Of a DNA stretch of 54,599 bases, positions 16,105 through 25,097 are shown piece after piece. Both the position numbers and the translations under genes were made by a program. The stretch covers positions 1-54,599 of the forward strand of contig JBGOTP010000002.1 of the NCBI GenBank assembly GCA_041476545.1. Direction: 5' to 3'. This DNA is from JBGOTP01 sp041476545. Lineage in GTDB: Bacteria > Acidobacteriota > Vicinamibacteria > Vicinamibacterales > CAVVIG01. The first letter of the stretch is position 1, and each line of letters begins with the position of its first letter. The notes below the pieces were generated by a model. That model was not told the origin of the DNA. It worked only from the letters and a program-made list of their open reading frames with translations, and ran no database searches.

Positions 16105-17709
16105 ATGACGGGCGCGCAGCGTCTCGCTCGGGTGGCCGTCGTCCTGGCGGTGGCAGCCATCGTCATCTTCGGTGTGACCCGGGGCCTCTTTGTCGCCGCC
16201 GCGGCGGATGCCTACGGATACGTGAGCCAGGCCGATCTCTGGGCCAGAGGCAGCCCGATCGTGCACCAGTCCTTTGCGCGCGAGATGACATGGCCCAACG
16301 CCGCCCAGACGCTGGCGCCGCTCGGCTACCGTCCGCGCACTGCTGATCCACGTGACACCGACATCGTGCCGACCTATTCGCCGGGACTGCCGATGCTGAT
16401 GGCGGTATTCAAGCTGGCCGGCGGGCCGCGGGCCGTGTTTCTCGTCGTGCCGCTCCTCGGCGGACTCGCCGTATGGGCCACCTATCTGATGGGGACACGC
16501 CTGGCCGGATCCCTGGTCGGCGCATCAGCCGCGATTCTCCTTGCCGCCAGCCCCACGTTTCTCTTCGAGGTCGTCTCGCCCACGAGCGATGTGCCGTGCA
16601 CCGCGTGGTGGGCGCTCGCGCTGGCGTGGCTCATGGTCGAGCGCCGATCGGCCGCGTTCGGCGCCGGCCTGGCCACGGGCCTGGCGATTCTGACCAGGCC
16701 GAATCTCGCGCCGCTCGCGGTGATTCCGGGCGCCGTGCTCGTGTGGCGCGCCGCAACCGAACGACTTCGCGGATCCGGTGGCTCTCTTCAGGCCACCCGG
16801 ATGCTGCTTTTCGCCGCCGGCTCCATTCCTGCCTGCATCGTTGTCGCGCTGATCAACCGGCGCTTGTACGGCGCGCCGTTCGCATCGGGGTATGGCCCGC
16901 TCGATGCTCTGTACAGCTGGTCGTACCTGTGGCCGAATCTTGCGCGCTATCCGCGCTGGATCGTCCAGACAGAGACGGTGGTCGTGCTCCTCGCGCTGGT
17001 CGCGCCGTTCGCGCTGCGAGCACACGCGTCGGCACCCGGCCGCGAAGGGTGGCCGCGCAGGCTTGCGATTGTCTGGTGGTGCTTCATTGCCGCAAACGTT
17101 CTGTCGTACATCTTCTATCTCCCGTTCGACGAGTGGTGGTACGTGCGGTTCCTGATGCCCGCGTATCCGCCGCTGCTCGTTCTGAGCTGCGCCGCGTTGT
17201 GGAGGCTGGTGTCGCCCCTCACGCGTCTGGCGATCGGCGCGAACGACCTCGCGGCGGCCACCGTCGTGGGGGCCGTCGCCTGGCACGGTGTGGCCTTTTC
17301 GACCGATCGCGGCGCGCAACTCCAGTGGATCGCCGAACAGCGCTACGCGACCGTCGGCAGATACATCGCTTCCACGCTTCCGGAACGCGCTGTCCTCATC
17401 TCCATGCAGCACAGCGGCGGGATCCGGTACTACTCGGGCCGGATCACGGTCCGGTACGACGTGATGCGGCAAACGGATCTTGATCTTGTGGTCGAGGAGT
17501 TACGGCGTCTCGGGTACTCGCCATATCTTGTGCTCGACGACTGGGAAGAGCCGCAATTCCGCCAGCGCTTCGAGGGACAGAGCGCGCTCGCCGGACTCGA
17601 TTGGATGCCGGTCGCCCGATTGGCTTCGGACCACGTGAGAATCTATGACACGGCCGACCGGCAGGCCGGCCGTCCGGATCGCCAGCGCATCCCGGAGACT
17701 ATTCCGTGA
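16105..17709 (+). CDS. GT39/ArnT-like polytopic membrane glycosyltransferase
   Basis: A 534-residue protein with about ten hydrophobic segments in the first 430 residues and a soluble C-terminal tail. The first periplasmic loop holds DAYGYVSQADLWARG and later DTDIVPTYSPGLPMLMA, resembling the acidic-residue loop of PMT/ArnT-fold transferases that use polyprenyl-phosphate sugars. It is therefore likely to add a sugar to a lipid or protein on the periplasmic face. No clear ribosome site precedes the ATG. Its TGA overlaps an in-frame GTG (17706) upstream of the next gene, so the two may be co-transcribed. Family assignment is by topology and loop only. Confidence 0.7.
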   Translation: MTGAQRLARVAVVLAVAAIVIFGVTRGLFVAAAADAYGYVSQADLWARGSPIVHQSFAREMTWPNAAQTLAPLGYRPRTADPRDTDIVPTYSPGLPMLMAVFKLAGGPRAVFLVVPLLGGLAVWATYLMGTRLAGSLVGASAAILLAASPTFLFEVVSPTSDVPCTAWWALALAWLMVERRSAAFGAGLATGLAILTRPNLAPLAVIPGAVLVWRAATERLRGSGGSLQATRMLLFAAGSIPACIVVALINRRLYGAPFASGYGPLDALYSWSYLWPNLARYPRWIVQTETVVVLLALVAPFALRAHASAPGREGWPRRLAIVWWCFIAANVLSYIFYLPFDEWWYVRFLMPAYPPLLVLSCAALWRLVSPLTRLAIGANDLAAATVVGAVAWHGVAFSTDRGAQLQWIAEQRYATVGRYIASTLPERAVLISMQHSGGIRYYSGRITVRYDVMRQTDLDLVVEELRRLGYSPYLVLDDWEEPQFRQRFEGQSALAGLDWMPVARLASDHVRIYDTADRQAGRPDRQRIPETIP

Positions 17710-17738
17710 TTCGCCGTGACACGGAAGGAATCGAGATC

Positions 17739-19892
17739 ATGAGAACTCTGACCGTCGCTGTCGGTGTGTATGTGCTTGTCGCGATTGTGCCGGCGTGCCG
17801 CTCGGCAGTCGACGCCCCACGGCCCGTGGACATGCAGCGGATCGTCGCGGCCGACACTGAGCCGGGCAGCTGGCTCACGCACGGACGGACCTTCGGCGAG
17901 CAGCGCTTCAGTCCGCTTGCGCGCGTGAACGGTGACACGGTCGGCCGGCTCGGCCTCGCCTGGCAGTACGAATTGAAGACCAGCCGCGGTGCTTCGGCCA
18001 CGCCGATTGTCGCCGACGGCGTAATGTACGTCACGTCGGCGTGGAGTCTCGTGTACGCCTTGGACGCGAAGACCGGCCGAGAAATGTGGGTCTACGATCC
18101 CAAGGTGGATCGAACCGTCGGTACCAGTGCTTGCTGCGACGTCGTAAACCGCGGCGTCGCGATCTACGAAGGCAGGATCTTCGTCGGTGTGCTCGACGGC
18201 CGGCTCGTGGCGCTCGATGCCAAGAGCGGTTCGGTCGTGTGGGAGAAAGCGACCGTCGATCAGTCGCTGCCGTACACGATCACGGGCGCGCCGCGCGTCG
18301 CGAACGGCCTCGTCTACATCGGCAACGGCGGCGCCGAGTACGGCGTCCGTGGCTACGTGTCGGCGTACGACACGACGACCGGCGACCTGAAGTGGCGCTT
18401 CTATACGGTGCCCGGCGATCCGGCGAAGGGGCCCGACCACGCGGCTTCGGACACCATCATGGCGAAGGCGACAGCGACGTGGACGGGCGAGTGGTGGAAG
18501 CTCGGCGGCGGCGGCACCGTCTGGGATGCGATCGTCTACGACCCGGACTTCGATCAGCTGATCATCGGCGTCGGGAATGGTTCGCCGTGGAACCGGCAGA
18601 TTCGATCGCCCAAGGGCGGTGACAACTGGTTCCTCTCGTCCCTCGTGGCCCTCGATGCGAGAACCGGCGTCTACAAGTGGCACTATCAGACGACGCCGGG
18701 GGATTCGTGGGATTTTACGGCCACGCAAGCGATCATCCTCGCGGATCTCACGATCGATGGGACGCGCCGGAAGGTCGCGCTTCAGGCGCCCAAGAACGGG
18801 TTCTTCTACGTGATCGATCGGCAGGACGGTCGCCTCGTGTCCGCCGCTCCGATCCTGCCGATGTTGCAGGCCAAAGACACACCACCTGGCGCTCCGCTCA
18901 GTTGGGCGTACGCCGTGGACCAGGCGAGCGGGCGTCCGATCGAAAATCCCGGGGCGCGTTACGTCGGCCAGACGGCGGTCGTTCGCCCGTCGCCGCTTGG
19001 CGCGCACAATTGGCACCCCATGGCGTTCAGTCCAGAGACAGGCCTCGTGTACATCCCCGCGCAGGACATGGCGCTCGACTTCACAACCGACTCAAAATTC
19101 CTCGTCCGGCCCGGGCGATGGAACACGGGCACGGTGCATGCGCCGCTGCCCGATGATCCGAAGGTCCGGGAGGCGATCAGGAACGGATCGAAAGGGTTTC
19201 TCATCGCCTGGGATCCGGTGAAGCAAAAAGAAGCGTGGCGCGTGGAGCACAAAGGTCCGTGGAATGGCGGCACGCTCGCGACTGCTGGCAACCTCGTGTT
19301 CCAAGGCACCGTCGATGGCCGTTTCGTCGCGTTCGACGCGAAGACCGGCCGGCAGCTCTGGGAATACGACAACCAGCTGGCCACGCTCGCGGGTCCGATC
19401 GCCTACGAGATCGATGGCGAACAGTACGTCGCAGTGCTTGGAGGGTACGGGAGCGTCTTCTATCTGTACGCCGGCGCGCTCCTTCCCACTCCAGGAGCAG
19501 GGGCCTCCGTGAACGGACGCGTCTTTGTCTACAAACTCGGCGGGACGGCCGAGCGGCCCGTGATTTCGAAGCCGGCGTCGCCGATGCCGCAGCCTCCCGC
19601 GATCGTGGCGTCAGCGGCGGACGTGGCGCGTGGCGCGGCGCTCTACTCGCAATTCTGCGCGGTGTGCCATGGGGCGGGGGTTGTCTCTGCGAATGTAATC
19701 CCGGACCTTCGTCGATCCCGGCGGCTGCAGGACGACACCGCGTGGCAGCAGGCTGTCTCGGGTGGAACGCCAGGGATGCCGGCCATGCCGCGCTTCAAAG
19801 AGTTCCTGACGCCAGCTGACGCCAGCGCGATCCGCGCCTACGTTGCCAGCGAGGCGGCCCAGCAGTACGCGGCAGGTGCTGCGACGCGCTAA
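17739..19892 (+). CDS. PQQ-dependent quinohaemoprotein alcohol dehydrogenase-like
   Basis: About 717 residues. An N-terminal export signal ends in a lipobox-like IVPAC. An eight-bladed PQQ beta-propeller follows (repeats such as GRLVALDAKSGSVVWEK), with the vicinal disulfide pair C132-C133 (SACCD) and VGNGSPWN. Next come LVALDARTG and GDSWDFTA, where the active-site acid and metal ligands sit. The last 90 residues are a cytochrome c domain with CAVCH near 639-643. It would oxidise an alcohol in the periplasm and pass electrons via its haem. ATG 17739 is preceded by AAGGAA; the GTG at 17706 overlapping the previous stop codon is the alternative. Confidence 0.88.
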   Translation: MRTLTVAVGVYVLVAIVPACRSAVDAPRPVDMQRIVAADTEPGSWLTHGRTFGEQRFSPLARVNGDTVGRLGLAWQYELKTSRGASATPIVADGVMYVTSAWSLVYALDAKTGREMWVYDPKVDRTVGTSACCDVVNRGVAIYEGRIFVGVLDGRLVALDAKSGSVVWEKATVDQSLPYTITGAPRVANGLVYIGNGGAEYGVRGYVSAYDTTTGDLKWRFYTVPGDPAKGPDHAASDTIMAKATATWTGEWWKLGGGGTVWDAIVYDPDFDQLIIGVGNGSPWNRQIRSPKGGDNWFLSSLVALDARTGVYKWHYQTTPGDSWDFTATQAIILADLTIDGTRRKVALQAPKNGFFYVIDRQDGRLVSAAPILPMLQAKDTPPGAPLSWAYAVDQASGRPIENPGARYVGQTAVVRPSPLGAHNWHPMAFSPETGLVYIPAQDMALDFTTDSKFLVRPGRWNTGTVHAPLPDDPKVREAIRNGSKGFLIAWDPVKQKEAWRVEHKGPWNGGTLATAGNLVFQGTVDGRFVAFDAKTGRQLWEYDNQLATLAGPIAYEIDGEQYVAVLGGYGSVFYLYAGALLPTPGAGASVNGRVFVYKLGGTAERPVISKPASPMPQPPAIVASAADVARGAALYSQFCAVCHGAGVVSANVIPDLRRSRRLQDDTAWQQAVSGGTPGMPAMPRFKEFLTPADASAIRAYVASEAAQQYAAGAATR

Positions 19893-20038
19893 GGACCAGG
19901 CGCCAAGCGCGTTCTTTGCCATGGCGCGTGCAAGCGCTGCGGCAAGCCCGTCGTCTCAACAAACTACGTGTCGCTCTGGGTGGCCGGACGTATTCATCCC
20001 AGGTCACCCTACACAACATCCAGAGAATGGCCAGAAGA

Positions 20039-20064
20039 CGAGCGCGCGCTTGATCGATGCGTTC
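20039..20064 (+). repeat. 26-bp direct repeat, copy 1
   Basis: Identical over 26 bases to 21808-21833, with weaker similarity for about 25 more bases. Read on the minus strand it encodes NASIKRAL, the same C-terminal peptide as the metallo-beta-lactamase-fold gene, but here followed by an unrelated tail and a stop. It looks like a remnant of a second copy of that gene's 3' end. The tannase gene lies between the two copies. Confidence 0.7.
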
Positions 20065-20154
20065 AGCACCGGGCCGGATGCCCGGTCCATCCCGTAATTC
20101 CGACCGCTCGCGGTCGCGAGGTGGTAGGCTGCTCTGGTTACTCAGAGGAGACTC

Positions 20155-21744
20155 ATGAAGCGTCTGCAATTGCCAGCTCTCATCGCCGCCGCGGGGTTCT
20201 GTCTCGCCGCTCGCGCGGAGGCCACCTCATGCGAGGACCTCACCAAGCTCGTGTTGCCCGCGACGACAATCACGAGCGCGCAGATGGTCGCCGCCGGAGC
20301 GTTTACCCCGCCGCCGCGGCCGCCCGGGCCGGTCGACGACGATGTGAACGCGCCGACTGGTGGGGCCGGAGCGCGTGGCGGCGCGCCGGGGGGACGCGGC
20401 CGCGGCGGTCGCGTTGTGAGCTATCGGACGCTGCCCGAGTTCTGTCGAGTGGCGGCGATGCTCAGGCCGTCGAGTGACTCGGAGATCAAGGTCGAAGTCT
20501 GGATGCCCGCCACCGGCTGGAACGGGAAGTTCGAGGGCGTCGGCAACGGCGGATGGGCCGGCACGATCGGGTACGCCGCGATGGCCGCGGCGGTCGCCGG
20601 AGGCTACGCGACGGCGAGCACCGATACCGGCCACGTCGGCGGCAGCGCGTCGTTCGCCCTCGGTCATCCGGAGAAGCTGGCCGACTTCGGCTATCGCGCC
20701 GTGCACGAGATGACCGTGCAAGGCAAGGCGATCGTCGACGCGTTCTACGGCGGGGCGCCGAAACTCGCGATCTGGAACGCGTGCTCGACCGGCGGCCGGC
20801 AGGCGATCACCGAAGCCGAGCGGTATCCCGCTGACTACGACGGGATTGTGGCCGGGGCGTCCGCTATCTACAGCATGGCGATTCACGCCGCGCGCGTGGC
20901 GATCAACGTGATCGCCCATCGAACGGACGACAGCTACATCCCGCCTGCGAAGTACGCGATGGTGCATGCGGCCGTCCTCGAGGCCTGCGACGCGCTCGAT
21001 GGCGTCAAGGACGGCGTGATCGACGATCCGCTGCGGTGCCGCTTCGATCCGAAGGTTCTCAAGTGCAAGGACGCGGACGCCCCGACGTGTCTGAACAACG
21101 CGCAGGTCGAGACCATGCGTGCGTTGTATGCACCGCTCAAGGAGATTCCCGGACAGCCACCGCTCCTGCAGCCGGGGACCGAGCTTGGATGGGCGACGCT
21201 CGCCGGTCCGAGCCCGTTGAGACTTTCCGTCGATGCGTTCAAGTTCGTGGTGTTCAAGGATCCAAGCTGGGACTGGCATCGGTTCAACGCGACCACCGAC
21301 ATCGCTCGCGCGCTCAAGGCCGACACCGGCGCGGTCAGCCTCACGGACCCGAATCTGAAGCCGTTCTTCGATCGCGGTGGCAAGCTCCTCATGTATCACG
21401 GCTGGGCCGATCCTCAGGTCCCGGCGCAGAACAGCGTGCGCTACTTCAATGCCGTCGTGAAGACGGCGGGGCAGAGCGTCGTCGGCAAGTCGATTGAACT
21501 CTACATGGTGCCGGGCATGGGCCACTGCCGCGGCGGCGCGGGCGCCGACACGTTCGACAAGATGGCCGCGATGGAGCAATGGATCGCGCAGGGGACGGCA
21601 CCCGCCCAGATCGTTGCCTCTCACTCCACCGCTGGCGCGGTGGACCGCACGCGTCCACTGTGCCCGTTCGGTCAGGTCGCCAAATGGAAGGGCATTGGAA
21701 GCACTGACGAGGCGGCGAACTTCGCCTGCGTCGCCGAGCGTTGA
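20155..21744 (+). CDS. Tannase/feruloyl esterase family protein
   Basis: A 529-residue secreted alpha/beta hydrolase. A signal peptide (MKRLQLPALIAAAGFCLAARAEA) precedes the tannase fold. The nucleophile lies in NACSTGGRQ (C210, S211), an acid in YHGWADPQVP near 416, and the histidine in VPGMGHCRGG near 456. The CS-x-GG cysteine and the cysteine after the histidine form the family's catalytic disulfide. It would hydrolyse galloyl or feruloyl esters of plant polyphenols. An AGAGGAG site precedes the ATG. Residues about 65-85 are a glycine/arginine-rich, low-complexity insertion near the N-terminus. It sits between quinoprotein genes, so aromatic or alcohol products could feed them. Confidence 0.88.
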   Translation: MKRLQLPALIAAAGFCLAARAEATSCEDLTKLVLPATTITSAQMVAAGAFTPPPRPPGPVDDDVNAPTGGAGARGGAPGGRGRGGRVVSYRTLPEFCRVAAMLRPSSDSEIKVEVWMPATGWNGKFEGVGNGGWAGTIGYAAMAAAVAGGYATASTDTGHVGGSASFALGHPEKLADFGYRAVHEMTVQGKAIVDAFYGGAPKLAIWNACSTGGRQAITEAERYPADYDGIVAGASAIYSMAIHAARVAINVIAHRTDDSYIPPAKYAMVHAAVLEACDALDGVKDGVIDDPLRCRFDPKVLKCKDADAPTCLNNAQVETMRALYAPLKEIPGQPPLLQPGTELGWATLAGPSPLRLSVDAFKFVVFKDPSWDWHRFNATTDIARALKADTGAVSLTDPNLKPFFDRGGKLLMYHGWADPQVPAQNSVRYFNAVVKTAGQSVVGKSIELYMVPGMGHCRGGAGADTFDKMAAMEQWIAQGTAPAQIVASHSTAGAVDRTRPLCPFGQVAKWKGIGSTDEAANFACVAER

Positions 21745-21796
21745 CTCGCGCCTCGGAAGGGTGGCTCGCGCTGAGGTGCGAGGATGGTGCGTTCGT

Positions 21797-22873
21797 TTAG
21801 CGGAATCCGAGCGCGCGCTTGATCGATGCGTTCGGCAGTAGCCTGATGCCCGATCGATCGAGCCGCCACTTGTCCATGTACTGCTCGGGCTTGATCAGCT
21901 TCACGCCAGACGTCGACAGCAACGCTTCGAGTCCCGCATCGACGAACGGCCGCTGGACCCCCGAGAGAAACGGCGTGAAGTAGCTGTCCCAGTGGACCGG
22001 CAGGTACGCCTTTGGTTTCAGAACGGGCAGCACCAGTTTCGCGACGGCCGATCCGCCGGTGCCGATCCAGAGGTCGACCGACTCCAGTCCGGCGTCGCGC
22101 AGCGCGGCCTTCAGGTTCTCGACCGGCGCGCCGTAGTCGACGCCGTCAACGACAATCGGAACCGTGAGGTCCACCGCGCTCGCGGAGTTCTGGTAGAACC
22201 AGCTGAAGTGTCCATCGGGTCCGTCAACAGTGAATAGAAATCCACGGACCCCGCCGCCATTGGGAAAATCCTCGGCGACCCCCGCGCGCAAACCGCCTGT
22301 CGCCGGATCGAGCCGAGGTGGTCCCGGTAGTTCCACCGCGTTGTGCTGCTCGGGATTGGTCGACGGGCTGCCACTGTGGTTCCAGCGCACAACCCTCATC
22401 GTCACGCCCTCGGCGAGCTCCACCCTTTCGCCGCCGTTGACGGCCGTGCACCGTTCGGCTGGCACGCCCTGCGCGACCGCCTGAAAGCACGTCGTCTTCG
22501 GCCCGATGATCCGTGCGCCCGAAAGCTTCGACCAGGCGGCCGTGTCGAATGAATGATCGAAATGGCTATGGCCGCTCAAGAGCAGGTTGACGCTGGATGG
22601 TCCGCCGAGCGCGGTCAATACGTTGGTGACCGCGGGAACATCCGACGAGAACATCTGCCGAGTGTTGGCGAGGCCTCCGCCGCCACCGTAGAACGTGTTC
22701 TGCGGGATGCGGGTGACGAATCCATCCGTGATCACACGAAGGGGCCCCAGCTCGTAGTAGAGGTTGCTCACCGAGAACCAGGTGATGTCCACGAACGAAG
22801 GCGCGGCGCCGCCGGCCGGTACGGTGACCGCGAGGGCGGCGACAAGTGCGCCAGCGCAAGCCGCCTTTCGCAT
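21797..22873 (-). CDS. Secreted metallo-beta-lactamase-fold hydrolase
   Basis: A 358-residue protein with a signal peptide (MRKAACAGALVAALAVTVPAG). The zinc motif H-x-H-x-D-H is present as SGHSHFDHSFD, with a later RWNHSGSP histidine and a C-terminal PVHWDSYF histidine. The fold resembles periplasmic MBL hydrolases of the UlaG/RomA type; the substrate is unknown. It is the last gene of a minus-strand set with the quinoprotein (67 bp upstream) and the haem/monooxygenase-like protein. Its C-terminal peptide NASIKRALGFR is duplicated at 20039-20064. Confidence 0.8.
   Translation of the reverse strand: MRKAACAGALVAALAVTVPAGGAAPSFVDITWFSVSNLYYELGPLRVITDGFVTRIPQNTFYGGGGGLANTRQMFSSDVPAVTNVLTALGGPSSVNLLLSGHSHFDHSFDTAAWSKLSGARIIGPKTTCFQAVAQGVPAERCTAVNGGERVELAEGVTMRVVRWNHSGSPSTNPEQHNAVELPGPPRLDPATGGLRAGVAEDFPNGGGVRGFLFTVDGPDGHFSWFYQNSASAVDLTVPIVVDGVDYGAPVENLKAALRDAGLESVDLWIGTGGSAVAKLVLPVLKPKAYLPVHWDSYFTPFLSGVQRPFVDAGLEALLSTSGVKLIKPEQYMDKWRLDRSGIRLLPNASIKRALGFR
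21808..21833 (+). repeat. 26-bp direct repeat, copy 2
   Basis: Lies in the last codons of the metallo-beta-lactamase-fold gene (minus strand) and matches 20039-20064 exactly. The two copies bracket the tannase gene. Confidence 0.7.
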
Positions 22874-22940
22874 GACGCCTATCTCGCGCCGGACTCGCGC
22901 TCCTGCAGCCGGGCGCCCCGCAGGATGTCGCCGATCATCA

Positions 22941-25097
22941 TCATCCGCCAATCTTGAACGCGACGAGTTCGCCGCTGTAACCCGACCCGCCGATGGCGAC
23001 GACGATGTATTGTTTGCCGTTCAGCATGTAGGTCATCGGACCGCCGCCCTGGGGCGCCGGCATGTAGACGGCGCCGACTTCCTTGCCGGTCGCCTTGTCG
23101 TACGCGCGAAGCATCGCGCCGCGCTGACCGGACGGCGTGGGACCAAAGCCCGCCTCGCCCGCGACGACCAGGGTCTTCGTCACCAGTTGACCCACCGTGC
23201 CGGGGCGACCTGTGCGAGGAATCGTGACGTCCTTGAGTGCGACGTTGCTCGTGATGTTGGCGGGCGTGTCGCCGTGCGCGATTTGCCAGAGGATCTCGCC
23301 TTTGTTCAGATCGATCGCGGTGATCGACCCGTACGGGGGCTTCATGATCGGCAGACCCTTCACTGTCAGCCCTGCGCCGCCTCCGCCCTCGCCGCCGCCC
23401 TCAGCCGCTGCTGCCGCAGGTCGCGCTGGTGGCGCTGCAACGGTGGGTTGCGCCGATGAGGCTGCGACGGCGGGTCGTGCTGTTGGTGCCGCGGCCGTAG
23501 ATCGCGCCGCCGGTGCCGGCGCGGTGAGCGCGCCCCCGCCTGCGCCAGCCGTCGTTCGCGCGCCAGAGGCCGCGTTACCCTGGACATAGGCCAGATCGTT
23601 CTTCGACGGATCGCGCGGCGGCACGAGTCCCAACTGGCCGAGTGATTTGTTCGACGAGACATAGAGAATGTGCGTGTCCGGATCGTACGAGCCGCCCGGC
23701 CAGTTGGTCCCGCCGCCACCCGATCCCAACACCAGCGTCGCGAGTGGCCCTTCGATCTTGCTCACGACCGGCGGCGTGAAGACGGGACCGAGCTTGTACT
23801 TGGTCATCATCTGCATCGCCTCGGCGCGCAGTTCCGGCGTGAAGTCGATGAGATCGTCGGCGACAAATCCCTGCCGGTCGTAGTTGAACGGTTTGCCGTG
23901 CGCGTCGAGCGGAAACGGCTGTGTCGGCGAGTACCACTCGCCGGGCACGTCGCCCCTGGCGACGGGTCGTTCCTCAATCAGCCACACCGGTTGCCCGGTT
24001 ACGCGATCGAGCACGTACATGAATGCCTGCTTGGTCGGTTGCGCCAGGGCCTTGACCGTCCGGCCGTTGACCACGAGGTTGACGAGGATCGGCGGACACG
24101 GGATGTCCATGTCCCAGATCCCGTGGTGCACGAGCTGATAGTGCCACTTCCGTTTTCCGGTTTGCAGGTCGACGGCCACGATGCTCTCGCCAAAGAGATT
24201 CGCGCCCGGCCGGCTCGCGCCGAAGTAGTCGCCGGTCGGCAGTTCCACCGGCAGGTAGGCCAGGCCGAGTTCCTCGTCGACGCTCATCTGCGCCCACACG
24301 CCGGCGTTGCCGGTGTACGACCACGAGTCTTTTTCCCACGTGTCGTTACCGTACTCGCCCGGTGTGGGGATGGTGTGAAAGATCCAGAGGCGCTTGCCCG
24401 TCTTCACGTCGAAGCCGCGGACGTACCCTTTGACGTTCGACTTGCCCGTGGGCACGCCGCCGGACTTGTGCGCGGCGCCGACGATGACGACGTTTTTGGC
24501 GATCGTCGGCGTGGCGTGCAGACCGATTTCACTGCTGAGGGGATCAATCGCTTGGTCCATGTCCTGCTTCAAATCGACCGAGCCGTTTCGCCCGAAGGTC
24601 CGGATCACCTCGCCGGTCGTGGCGTCGAGCGCGATCAGCCGGTAGCCGGGTGTGACGTAGAGGATGCGCCGCTCGCGACCGTCGGTCCAGTAGGCCAGGC
24701 CCCTGCCGGAAAGCTGACGCGGCGCCGCGGCGCCCCGCGCGCCCTCGTTCTCGCTGTGCATCCACAACAACTCGCCCGTGGCTGCGTCGATCGCGACAAC
24801 CGCTCGCCGGGAGCCCCCGGTGGAATACAACACGCCGTTCACCATCAGCGGTGTGGATTCGAACTGATACTCGGGCCGTGGACCGAGGCTGTCGGTCTTG
24901 AACCGCCACGCGACTTCGAGCGTGCTGAAGTTGGACGCGTTGATCTGGTCGAGGGGCGAATAGCGCGTGTTGCCCAAATCGCCGCCATACGTCGGCCACT
25001 CGCCGTTCTTCGCGCCCGACTGCGCCAGGAGACCTGCGCCGCCAGCGAGCAGGCAGGCGACGATCCAGAGCGCGGAGGGTCGAGGGTGTCGAGTCAT
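22941..25097 (-). CDS. PQQ-dependent dehydrogenase, glucose-dehydrogenase-like
   Basis: A 718-residue secreted quinoprotein with an N-terminal signal (LWIVACLLAGGAGLLAQ). The propeller opens with GNTRYSPLDQINASNF, typical of the glucose/quinate group, and carries LVHHGIWDMDIPCPPIL, where close relatives have HHDLWDMD. A long insertion near residues 505-575 is a tandem Ala/Pro-rich stretch (AAPTARPAVAASSAQPTV-like units) followed by a glycine run. It has no haem motif, so an external acceptor is needed; the upstream gene supplies a c-type haem. The ATG overlaps that gene's stop codon as ATGA. Confidence 0.85.
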   Translation of the reverse strand: MTRHPRPSALWIVACLLAGGAGLLAQSGAKNGEWPTYGGDLGNTRYSPLDQINASNFSTLEVAWRFKTDSLGPRPEYQFESTPLMVNGVLYSTGGSRRAVVAIDAATGELLWMHSENEGARGAAAPRQLSGRGLAYWTDGRERRILYVTPGYRLIALDATTGEVIRTFGRNGSVDLKQDMDQAIDPLSSEIGLHATPTIAKNVVIVGAAHKSGGVPTGKSNVKGYVRGFDVKTGKRLWIFHTIPTPGEYGNDTWEKDSWSYTGNAGVWAQMSVDEELGLAYLPVELPTGDYFGASRPGANLFGESIVAVDLQTGKRKWHYQLVHHGIWDMDIPCPPILVNLVVNGRTVKALAQPTKQAFMYVLDRVTGQPVWLIEERPVARGDVPGEWYSPTQPFPLDAHGKPFNYDRQGFVADDLIDFTPELRAEAMQMMTKYKLGPVFTPPVVSKIEGPLATLVLGSGGGGTNWPGGSYDPDTHILYVSSNKSLGQLGLVPPRDPSKNDLAYVQGNAASGARTTAGAGGGALTAPAPAARSTAAAPTARPAVAASSAQPTVAAPPARPAAAAAEGGGEGGGGAGLTVKGLPIMKPPYGSITAIDLNKGEILWQIAHGDTPANITSNVALKDVTIPRTGRPGTVGQLVTKTLVVAGEAGFGPTPSGQRGAMLRAYDKATGKEVGAVYMPAPQGGGPMTYMLNGKQYIVVAIGGSGYSGELVAFKIGG

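Noticed and set aside
19893..20154. Possible small gene with a CKRCGKPVV-like stretch before the tannase
   Set aside because: No start codon, ribosome site or continued domain. The only clear content is the 26-bp repeat remnant.
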